The translations under genes and the position numbers were made by a program. From positions 1 to 14,210 of the forward strand of contig JABJBD010000095.1 in NCBI GenBank assembly GCA_018668795.1: a DNA stretch of 14,210 nucleotides. Direction: 5' to 3'. This stretch comes from Candidatus Puniceispirillum sp. (lineage in GTDB: Bacteria; Pseudomonadota; Alphaproteobacteria; Puniceispirillales; Puniceispirillaceae). Shown in pieces: positions 7,505 through 13,527 of the stretch. How positions within the stretch are numbered: position 1 is the first letter of the stretch; each line of letters opens with the position of its first letter. The notes under the pieces were generated by a model. The model did no database searches and was not told the origin of the DNA. It saw only the letters and a list, made by a program, of their open reading frames with translations.

Positions 7505-8955
7505 GCCGCTTCGGTTCCCCCAACAGTAATTCCACCCATCTTGACAGTTGGCTGGCCAACGCCTACGGGAACGCTCTGGCCTGATTTGCCACATGTGCCG
7601 ATGCCACTATCAAGTGCGGTATCATTGCCGATCATGCTGATCTTTGACATAGCGTCAGGACCATTGCCGATCAGGGTTGCACCCTTGACTGGGGCGCCGA
7701 TTTTTCCGTTTTCAACCAGATAGGCCTCGGCCGCAGAAAACACAAATTTCCCTGATGTAATATCAACCTGACCCCCGCCAAAATTCACCGCATATATACC
7801 CTTTTTGATTGAGGCGACAATCTCTTGCGGATCATCTTTACCGTTTTCCATGTAGGTGTTTGTCATCCGTGGCATGGGGGCGTGTTCGTAGGATTCGCGA
7901 CGACCATTGCCAGTTGCATCTACGCCCATAAGCCGCGCATTCTGTCGATCCTGCATATATCCTTTTAGAATACCATCTTCGATCAGAACGTTGCGTTTGC
8001 TTGGTGTGCCTTCATCATCTACCGTGATCGAACCTCGGCGATCAGCAATTGTGCCATCATCGATAACAGTAACACCTTTGGACGCAACCTGTTCGCCAAC
8101 ACGGCCACTAAATACGGATGTGCCTTTGCGATTGAAATCGCCTTCCAGACCATGGCCAACAGCTTCATGCAACATCACGCCTGGCCAGCCCGATCCCAGC
8201 ACTACTTCCATTTCGCCAGCTGGTGCGGCAATCGAATCAAGATTGAGCACTGCCATACGCAAGGCTTCGTCAATTTGCGCTTTCCAGATCGCGGGTTGCA
8301 TATAATCGGTAAACATTACCCGGCCACCAGCACCTGTGCCACCTGATTCCATGCGGCCATTCTGTTCGACAACGACATTAACGCCCAGACGCACAAGCGG
8401 GCGGATATCGGCAACACGCATGCCATCGCTACGCATGATTTGGACAGCTTGCCATGAACCGGCAAGGCTGGCGCTTACCTGAACAACGCGCGGGTCGGCA
8501 GCGCGCGCATAGGCATCCATTTCCTGCAAAAGTGCAATTTTGTCTTCAAACGGCGTGTGATTGAGCGGGTTGGCGTCAGAATATAGAGGTTGGTTAGCGC
8601 CAGCCGCAGGACCAACAGACAAGGTGCCGTTATAACCGCTGGTGACAGCTTTGACACTGGCAGCGGCGCGGCGCAAAGCATCTTCGCTCAACTCACCTGC
8701 ATGGGCATAGCCATGCGCTTCCCCAGCGATCGCGCGCAAACCAAAGCCGCTTGACTGGTCATAACTGGCAGATTTCAAACGACCATCATCAAATAATAAT
8801 GTCTCGGCATGGCGCATTTCCATGAAAAGCTCACCATCATCGGCGCCAGACAGCGCATCTCGCACAACGGCTTCAGCCTGATCAGGATCAAGCCCGGTGC
8901 GGGTAAAAAAGATGTCATTTGTTTGTGCAAGCATATCCATTGTGTGTCCAAGCAT
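7501..8955 (-). CDS. tldD: TldD, catalytic subunit of TldD/TldE metalloprotease
   Basis: TldD is the zinc-bearing subunit of the TldD/TldE heterodimer, a cytosolic protease that takes in unfolded peptides through a narrow cavity. The 484-residue protein carries HEAVGH (HExxxH; His263, Glu264, His268) and a C-terminal GIGTCGKSGQ with Cys455 as the expected third zinc ligand, so the active site looks intact. Other family blocks are GSGWPGVMLHEAVGHGLEGD (254-273), ASKGVTVIDDGT (291-302) and RMTNTYMENG (363-372). Three methionines near the start (8955, 8940, 8934) are in frame. None has a strong ribosome site; a GGA six bases before ATG 8940 makes that a fair alternative. It is divergent from the oxidase operon, a common alphaproteobacterial arrangement, and converges on the MFS gene with interlocked stops. 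PmbA/TldE is encoded at the left end of the window. Confidence 0.96.
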   Translation of the reverse strand: MLGHTMDMLAQTNDIFFTRTGLDPDQAEAVVRDALSGADDGELFMEMRHAETLLFDDGRLKSASYDQSSGFGLRAIAGEAHGYAHAGELSEDALRRAAASVKAVTSGYNGTLSVGPAAGANQPLYSDANPLNHTPFEDKIALLQEMDAYARAADPRVVQVSASLAGSWQAVQIMRSDGMRVADIRPLVRLGVNVVVEQNGRMESGGTGAGGRVMFTDYMQPAIWKAQIDEALRMAVLNLDSIAAPAGEMEVVLGSGWPGVMLHEAVGHGLEGDFNRKGTSVFSGRVGEQVASKGVTVIDDGTIADRRGSITVDDEGTPSKRNVLIEDGILKGYMQDRQNARLMGVDATGNGRRESYEHAPMPRMTNTYMENGKDDPQEIVASIKKGIYAVNFGGGQVDITSGKFVFSAAEAYLVENGKIGAPVKGATLIGNGPDAMSKISMIGNDTALDSGIGTCGKSGQSVPVGVGQPTVKMGGITVGGTEAA

Positions 8956-9052
8956 TTCAATATGTTGTTCGAATCGGTGATCTAAGGATGTGTCTAGAGA
9001 ATGGGGCAGAAACCATCAAATTTCAAGGGAAAGCCATGGACTATATTGCTGG

Positions 9053-9064
9053 ATGCACCTGCAT
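9053..9064. repeat. 12-nt dyad ATGCA-CC-TGCAT
   Basis: A perfect inverted repeat with five-base arms and a two-base centre lies in the tldD/coxB divergent region, just upstream of the A-tracts. The symmetry is typical of a helix-turn-helix dimer site. No known regulator is recognised and chance occurrence is possible. Confidence 0.35.
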
Positions 9065-9072
9065 AATTTAGC

Positions 9073-9104
9073 AAAAAAGCCAAAAACTGAAAAAAAGATA
9101 AAAA
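9073..9104. promoter_or_regulatory. Four phased A-tracts (bend or UP-element-like)
   Basis: Runs of 6, 5, 7 and 5 adenines lie at 9073-9078, 9082-9086, 9090-9096 and 9100-9104, with centres about 9 bases apart. Near-helical spacing of A-tracts bends DNA. The block ends five bases before a candidate -35 box, where an RNA polymerase alpha-subunit UP element would sit. Confidence 0.45.
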
Positions 9105-9109
9105 TTATA

Positions 9110-9137
9110 GCGACAGGCTGCCGCACGGGGCTATCAT
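9110..9137 (+). promoter_or_regulatory. Candidate promoter of the coxB operon
   Basis: GCGACA (9110-9115, four of six matches) and TATCAT (9132-9137, five of six) are 16 bases apart and lie directly downstream of the A-tract block. Transcription would begin near 9144, giving a leader of about 100 bases that includes the 9165-9197 dyad. Assignment rests on consensus and context only. Confidence 0.4.
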
Positions 9138-9164
9138 CTTGTGTTGAAACAGTCTAAATAAACG

Positions 9165-9197
9165 ATGTTCTGGTAATCATTTATGATCTGCGAACAT
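9165..9197. promoter_or_regulatory. Two-layer dyad upstream of coxB
   Basis: Outer arms ATGTTC (9165-9170) and GAACAT (9192-9197) enclose almost concentric inner arms ATCAT (9176-9180) and ATGAT (9183-9187). Both centres fall at about 9181. As DNA it resembles a large operator; as RNA it would be a hairpin with an internal loop in the coxB leader. A -10-like TATGAT (9182-9187) overlaps the inner arm but lacks a matching -35. Confidence 0.4.
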
Positions 9198-9243
9198 GCT
9201 TATTGATCTTATATGGATCTCGATATTTGTGGGAGAAAAATCC

Positions 9244-10155
9244 ATGCCGTCTTTGTCTAACATCTTGTTGGATCTAAAAACTGGTTCGCGCCGCGCTTGT
9301 CTAGCGCCCTTTGCCGTTGCGATGAGCAGCTTTGTTGGAATTGTTGTTGCTACTAGCAACATGGCACATGCAGCTGTACCCCAGCCCTGGCAAATGGACT
9401 TGCAGCCGCCTGCTGGCAGCATCGCCGAAATGGCGACGGATCTTCATAATCTTCTACTGGTGGTGATTACGGCCATTACACTTTTTGTGCTTGGCTTGTT
9501 GCTTTATGTTGGCGTCAAATTCCGCGCCAAGGCCAATCCTGTTCCTTCGCGGACATCGCATAATGCTGTAATCGAAGTTCTGTGGACTGTTATTCCGGTA
9601 CTTATTCTTGTTGGTATCGCCATTCCGTCATTTCGCCTTCTTTATTATATGGACCGCACTAATGAAACCGATATGGTGATCAAGGTAACGGGCAACCAAT
9701 GGTACTGGAACTATGAATATCCGGATGATGGTGTCGCTTTTGATAGCTATCTAGTCGAAGAAGCTGATCTTCAGCCGGGCCAGATACGAATGCTTTCTGT
9801 TGATAATCCCCTTGTCGTGCCTGAAAATACGCGGATCAAACTGCTTATTACGGGTAATGATGTGATGCATTCGTTCTTTGTGCCATCACTAGCTGTTCAG
9901 ATGTACGCCTTTATCGGCCGTACCAACGAAGCATGGATCGATGTGCCAGTTGGCGCCAACACCTATTATGGTCAGTGTAATCAGATTTGTGGCATTAACC
10001 ATGCCTATATGCCGATCGAAGTGAAGTCATTGCCAAAGGATGAATATGCGGCATGGCTGGCGAACGCCAAGCAAGAATTTGCAAGCGCTGATGCTGTCAT
10101 ACCGTCAATTGGAAACCTTGCATCTGAAACAACTGTTGTAGCGTTAGCCAAATAA
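9244..10155 (+). CDS. coxB: Cytochrome c oxidase subunit II (CuA subunit)
   Basis: Subunit II takes electrons from cytochrome c through the binuclear CuA centre on the periplasmic face and passes them to heme a. The 303-residue precursor has an N-terminal signal peptide with basic residues at 12-18, a hydrophobic stretch, and a likely cleavage after AHA (41-43). Two membrane helices follow (about 67-91 and 108-134), then the cupredoxin domain. The electron-entry block is GNQWYWNYEYPD (150-161). CuA ligands are His209, Cys245, Cys249, His253 and Met256 in GQCNQICGINHAYMP. Position 247 is Gln where most homologues have Glu (see findings). The frame is open from 9196, but GGGAGA (9231-9236) seven bases before ATG 9244, plus the signal peptide, fix this start. 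It is the first gene of the oxidase operon, 22 bases before coxA. Confidence 0.97.
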   Translation: MPSLSNILLDLKTGSRRACLAPFAVAMSSFVGIVVATSNMAHAAVPQPWQMDLQPPAGSIAEMATDLHNLLLVVITAITLFVLGLLLYVGVKFRAKANPVPSRTSHNAVIEVLWTVIPVLILVGIAIPSFRLLYYMDRTNETDMVIKVTGNQWYWNYEYPDDGVAFDSYLVEEADLQPGQIRMLSVDNPLVVPENTRIKLLITGNDVMHSFFVPSLAVQMYAFIGRTNEAWIDVPVGANTYYGQCNQICGINHAYMPIEVKSLPKDEYAAWLANAKQEFASADAVIPSIGNLASETTVVALAK

Positions 10156-10177
10156 CGCAATCGAAGAGGAAATTAAT

Positions 10178-11767
10178 ATGAGTGCGCAAGCCCACGCCCA
10201 CGCTGATCACGGTGCCCCTTCAAGTTTTGTGCGCCGTTGGCTTTATTCAACAAACCACAAAGACATCGGTACTATGTATCTGGTGTTCTCAATTCTTGCT
10301 GCCTTTATCGGTGGTGGCCTTTCGGTCTATATGCGTATGGAATTGATGGAACCTGGCGTTCAATATATGGCTGATGGGCATGTATGGAACGTGTTCACCA
10401 CCGCGCATGGCCTTATCATGGTGTTTTTTGTTGTCATGCCTGGGTTGATTGGTGGTTTTGGTAACTGGTTTGTGCCCATCATGATTGGGGCGCCGGACAT
10501 GGCTTTCCCTCGGATGAATAACATCAGCTTTTGGTTGCTTCCGCCGTCATTTATTTTGCTATTGCTGTCAGCTGTCATGGATGGTGGTGCGGGTGTTGGC
10601 TGGACGATTTATCCGCCTTTATCTTCATCTTCTGGTACGCCAGGCATGTCGATGGATCTGGCGATTTTCTCACTTCATCTAGCAGGTGCATCATCAATTC
10701 TGGGTGCCGCGAACTTCATCACAACGATCTTCAATATGCGTACACCAGGCATGACATTGCGCAAGATGCCTTTGTTTGCATGGTCAATGTTGATCACTGC
10801 GTTTTTGCTATTATTGGCGGTTCCGGTTCTGGCTGGTGCAATCACCATGCTGTTGACGGATCGTAATTTTGGCACAACCTTCTTCATCCCTGAGGGTGGT
10901 GGTGATCCAATCTTGTTCCTGCATTTGTTCTGGTTCTTTGGTCATCCTGAAGTTTACATCATGATTTTGCCAGCCTTTGGTATTGTCAGTCATATCGTAT
11001 CGACATTTTCAAAGAAGCCTGTTTTCGGCTATCTGGGGATGGCCTATGCCATGGTTTCGATTGGCTTTGTCGGCTTTATCGTTTGGGCACACCATATGTA
11101 CACAGTCGGTATGAGCGTTGATACGCGCGCCTATTTCACGGCCGCTACTATGGTCATAGCGGTGCCTACAGGCGTTAAGATCTTTTCATGGATTGCAACA
11201 ATGTGGGGCGGATCGATTTCATTCCGCACGCCTATGCTATGGGCAATTGGCTTTATCTTCTTGTTCACCCTTGGTGGGGTGACAGGTGTGGTTCTGTCGA
11301 ATGCGGGTCTTGATGTGGTTCTGCATAACACCTATTACGTGATCGCCCATTTCCATTATGTGCTCTCGCTTGGTGCTGTGTTTGGTTTGTTTGCTGGTTT
11401 CTATTACTGGTTCCCGAAAATGACTGGTTATGAATATTCGGAAACACTTGGCAAGTTGCATTTCTGGATCACCTTCATTGGTGTGAACCTGACCTTTTTC
11501 CCAATGCATTTTCTGGGTCTGGCAGGTATGCCGCGTCGTTACATCGATTATCCGGATGCGTTTGCTGGCTGGAATATGGTCGCGTCAATCGGTTCATTTA
11601 TCGGTGCGTTTGGTGCGATTTTGTTCCTGTTCGTCATTGCCGAGGCCTTTTATGCAAAGCGTCGTTCTGCTGATAATCCATATGGCGAAGGCGCGACAAC
11701 GCTGGAATGGCAGGTTGCGTCACCGCCGCCGTATCATACCTTTGATGAGCTTCCAAAGGTCAAATAA
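10178..11767 (+). CDS. coxA: Cytochrome c oxidase subunit I, aa3 type
   Basis: The catalytic subunit reduces oxygen to water at the heme a3-CuB centre and pumps protons. The 529 residues have the 12-helix core. Ligands are all visible: heme a His77 and His393, heme a3 His391, CuB His256, His305 and His306. The cross-linked Tyr260 is in FGHPEVY (254-260), whose Glu258 marks a type A1 oxidase. Asp107 (APDMAFPR) marks the D-channel entrance and Lys334 (PTGVKIFSW) the K channel. The heme-propionate arginines Arg453-Arg454 are present. At the non-redox Mg/Mn site the usual His-Asp is His383-Asn384 (LHNTYYV), an unusual change matched in subunit II. AGAGGA (10165-10170) lies seven bases before the ATG. 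A strong hairpin follows five bases after the stop. Confidence 0.98.
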   Translation: MSAQAHAHADHGAPSSFVRRWLYSTNHKDIGTMYLVFSILAAFIGGGLSVYMRMELMEPGVQYMADGHVWNVFTTAHGLIMVFFVVMPGLIGGFGNWFVPIMIGAPDMAFPRMNNISFWLLPPSFILLLLSAVMDGGAGVGWTIYPPLSSSSGTPGMSMDLAIFSLHLAGASSILGAANFITTIFNMRTPGMTLRKMPLFAWSMLITAFLLLLAVPVLAGAITMLLTDRNFGTTFFIPEGGGDPILFLHLFWFFGHPEVYIMILPAFGIVSHIVSTFSKKPVFGYLGMAYAMVSIGFVGFIVWAHHMYTVGMSVDTRAYFTAATMVIAVPTGVKIFSWIATMWGGSISFRTPMLWAIGFIFLFTLGGVTGVVLSNAGLDVVLHNTYYVIAHFHYVLSLGAVFGLFAGFYYWFPKMTGYEYSETLGKLHFWITFIGVNLTFFPMHFLGLAGMPRRYIDYPDAFAGWNMVASIGSFIGAFGAILFLFVIAEAFYAKRRSADNPYGEGATTLEWQVASPPPYHTFDELPKVK

Positions 11768-11772
11768 CCCTT

Positions 11773-11800
11773 TCATGGTAAGCTATTAAGCTTGTCATGA
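11773..11800 (+). promoter_or_regulatory. Intercistronic 12-bp hairpin between coxA and ctaB
   Basis: The arms TCATGGTAAGCT (11773-11784) and AGCTTGTCATGA (11789-11800) pair fully: ten Watson-Crick pairs and two G-U pairs, with an ATTA loop. It starts five bases after the coxA stop and ends four bases before the ctaB ribosome site (AGAGGA, 11805-11810). It is followed by CAAAAG, not a U-run, so it is not an intrinsic terminator. An mRNA-processing or 3'-end stabilising element that sets coxBA above the assembly genes is the likeliest role. Confidence 0.6.
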
Positions 11801-11817
11801 CAAAAGAGGAAAACGTG

Positions 11818-12738
11818 ATGTCAGTCACATCGGATCATCAAATCGCGTCACCTACCGACGGCTTTAGCGGGCCGTCGGTTGGCGACTTCTGGGCATTGTT
11901 AAAGCCTCGGGTGATGAGTTTGGTTATTTTCACTGGTTTTGCGGGCATGTATCTGGCGCCTGGTTCATTACATCCTCTAGTTTTTGCTGTTTCATTATTT
12001 GCCATTGCCGCAGGTGCAGGTGCGTCGGGTGCCATAAATCAATGGTATGACCGCGATATTGATGCTGTCATGACACGCACAAAGAATCGTCCGATTCCAG
12101 CTGGTGTCATGATACCTGCCGAAGCCCTCACAATGGGGTTGGTCATATCGGCTTTATCGGTTTTACTGCTTGGACTTGCGGCCAACTGGCTTGCGGCGGG
12201 TCTGCTTGCTTTCACAATCTTTTTCTATGCGGTCATATACACAATCTGGCTAAAGCGTAGCACGCCGCAAAATATTGTCATCGGTGGTGCAGCTGGTGCC
12301 TTGCCTCCTCTGATTGGCTGGGCCGCTGTTACTGGCGGTATTTCAATAGAGCCGCTTTTGCTATTTGGTATCATTTTCATATGGACACCTCCCCATTTCT
12401 GGGCGCTGGCTTTGGTTAAAAATGACGATTACAAAGCCGCTGGCGTGCCTATGCTGCCGGTGGTTGCTGGGCACGATGAAACCCGCAAACAGATATTAAT
12501 CTATTCGTTGATTCTGGCACCTCTGGCTGTGGTACCATCCTTTATCGGGATGGCATCATGGATTTATGGTGGGTTTGCATCGGTTGCTGGTGCGATCTTT
12601 GTTGCTATGTCATGGCGTATCTGGGCAAGCAAAAGCAATGTGTTGGCAATGCGCCTGTTTGCTTATTCGATCCTGTATCTGTTTCTTATATTTCTGGCTT
12701 TGGTTCTTGATCAATTCGTTGCGGGTATGGTGCTATGA
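11818..12738 (+). CDS. ctaB: Protoheme IX farnesyltransferase (heme O synthase)
   Basis: CtaB (also called CyoE or Cox10) transfers a farnesyl group to heme b to make heme O, the precursor of the heme A used by this oxidase. It is a membrane protein of the UbiA superfamily, 306 residues here. Family blocks are LLKPRVMSLVIFTG (27-40), NQWYDRDID (74-82) with RTKNRPIPAG (88-97), PPHFWALAL (191-199) and YKAAGVPMLPVVAG (205-218). The PHFW block separates it from UbiA. An upstream in-frame ATG at 11797 lies inside the hairpin arm and has no ribosome site; ATG 11818 has AGAGGA seven bases before it, the same site and spacing as coxA, so I choose it. Its stop overlaps the next start (ATGA). The heme A synthase gene ctaA is not in the window. 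Confidence 0.96.
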   Translation: MSVTSDHQIASPTDGFSGPSVGDFWALLKPRVMSLVIFTGFAGMYLAPGSLHPLVFAVSLFAIAAGAGASGAINQWYDRDIDAVMTRTKNRPIPAGVMIPAEALTMGLVISALSVLLLGLAANWLAAGLLAFTIFFYAVIYTIWLKRSTPQNIVIGGAAGALPPLIGWAAVTGGISIEPLLLFGIIFIWTPPHFWALALVKNDDYKAAGVPMLPVVAGHDETRKQILIYSLILAPLAVVPSFIGMASWIYGGFASVAGAIFVAMSWRIWASKSNVLAMRLFAYSILYLFLIFLALVLDQFVAGMVL

Positions 12739-12893
12739 GTGAACTAGACAAACAAGCTCCGATCCCGAAAACAGCTGAAGAGATGCAGCGTATGCGAAGA
12801 GGTCGTAATCTGGCTTTACTAGGCATCATTGTTGGGCTGGTTGTGTTGTTCTATGTGCTGACGCTGGTTAAAGTTGGCGGTGCATCATCATGA
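12735..12893 (+). CDS. coxF: CoxF-like small single-pass membrane protein of the oxidase operon
   Basis: A 52-codon gene linked to both neighbours by ATGA overlaps (12735-12738 and 12890-12893). The product has a polar N-terminus with a basic patch (MQRMRRGRN, 17-25) followed by one hydrophobic helix (about 26-46) ending in VKVGGASS. Basic residues before the helix suggest an N-in, C-out orientation. A gene of this size and shape between ctaB and ctaG is usual in alphaproteobacterial oxidase operons, where it is called CoxF; its exact function is poorly defined. Assignment rests on position and shape rather than on catalytic motifs. No strong ribosome site precedes it, consistent with coupled re-initiation after ctaB. 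Confidence 0.85.
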   Translation: MSELDKQAPIPKTAEEMQRMRRGRNLALLGIIVGLVVLFYVLTLVKVGGASS

Positions 12894-13450
12894 ATATCCA
12901 GACTGTACCTGCGACATCCACTGCCAATGGCAACAAGCGCTTGCTAATGTGGCTTGGTTTATTGGTCGCGGGCATGGTTGGCTTGGCTTATGCTTCGGTA
13001 CCGCTTTATGATCTATTCTGCCGGGTGACAGGCTATGGTGGCACCACGCAAATTGCCGAAAATGTGAATGAAGATATTGTGTATGACCATCCGGTGAAAG
13101 TCCGTTTTGATGCAAATGTGAATCCGGCGCTGAACTGGTCATTTGTGCCTGTTGACAAGCCGGTGACACTGAATCCAGGCGAAGAAGTTGTAATCAATTA
13201 TCGCGCAACAAATCTAGCTGATACGCCAACAACAGGCACTTCGACATTTAATGTTACACCAGTCAAAGCTGGACAGTATTTTATGAAGCTTGATTGTTTT
13301 TGCTTTATCGAACAGACATTACAGCCTGGCGAGTCAGTTGATATGCCCGTTCGGTTTTTTGTCGATCCCGATATTGCAAAAGATGAAAATGCGTTGGATG
13401 TGAAAGAGATTATTTTATCATACACTTTCTTTCCAGCCCTAGAAGGTTGA
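12890..13450 (+). CDS. ctaG: Cytochrome c oxidase copper chaperone CtaG/Cox11
   Basis: Cox11 is anchored by one helix in the inner membrane and delivers copper to the CuB site of subunit I from the periplasmic side. The 186-residue protein has a short cytosolic tail, a helix at about 17-37, then ASVPLYDLFCRVTGYGGTTQ (35-54) with Cys44, and the copper-binding CFC pair (Cys136, Cys138) in LDCFCFIEQTL. All three functionally important cysteines of the family are present, as is the C-terminal SYTFFPA. The ATG overlaps the coxF stop (ATGA). The gene ends 77 bases before coxC. Confidence 0.96.
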   Translation: MNIQTVPATSTANGNKRLLMWLGLLVAGMVGLAYASVPLYDLFCRVTGYGGTTQIAENVNEDIVYDHPVKVRFDANVNPALNWSFVPVDKPVTLNPGEEVVINYRATNLADTPTTGTSTFNVTPVKAGQYFMKLDCFCFIEQTLQPGESVDMPVRFFVDPDIAKDENALDVKEIILSYTFFPALEG

Positions 13451-13459
13451 TTGTTTAAA

Positions 13460-13472
13460 GACTAGAATAGTC
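13460..13472 (+). repeat. Small hairpin between ctaG and coxC
   Basis: GACTA (13460-13464), loop GAA, TAGTC (13468-13472) is a perfect 5-bp stem in the 77-bp gap (13451-13527) between ctaG and coxC. Without a T-run it is unlikely to terminate transcription. Further weak dyads (GGC-TTT-GCC, CCTG-AAA-CAGG) follow in the same gap. No promoter is evident. Confidence 0.3.
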
Positions 13473-13527
13473 GTGGTGAGGTGGCTTTGCCTGAAACAGG
13501 TAGATGCCAGATTATAAGGAGACTAAA

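Larger units (their letters stand above)
8956..9243. promoter_or_regulatory. Divergent control region between tldD and the cytochrome oxidase operon
   Basis: This 288-bp stretch holds no recognisable gene. It contains, in order, a 12-nt dyad (ATGCA-CC-TGCAT, 9053-9064), four closely spaced A-tracts (9073-9104), a candidate sigma-70 promoter reading towards coxB (9110-9137), a 33-bp two-layer dyad (9165-9197) and the coxB ribosome site (GGGAGA, 9231-9236). No convincing tldD promoter was found; TTGAAA reading leftwards near 9022-9027 is a weak candidate -35. Confidence 0.6.

Noticed and set aside
7541..8346. Plus-strand frames inside tldD
   Set aside because: Low-complexity, Ser/Pro/Thr-rich translations opposite a well-conserved metalloprotease gene; no ribosome sites or family resemblance.
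9196..9243. Upstream start for coxB at 9196
   Set aside because: No ribosome site there, and it would add residues before the signal peptide; ATG 9244 has GGGAGA at seven bases.
11773..11800. coxA-ctaB hairpin as an intrinsic terminator
   Set aside because: The stem is followed by CAAAAG rather than a T-run, and transcription must continue into ctaB, coxF and ctaG.
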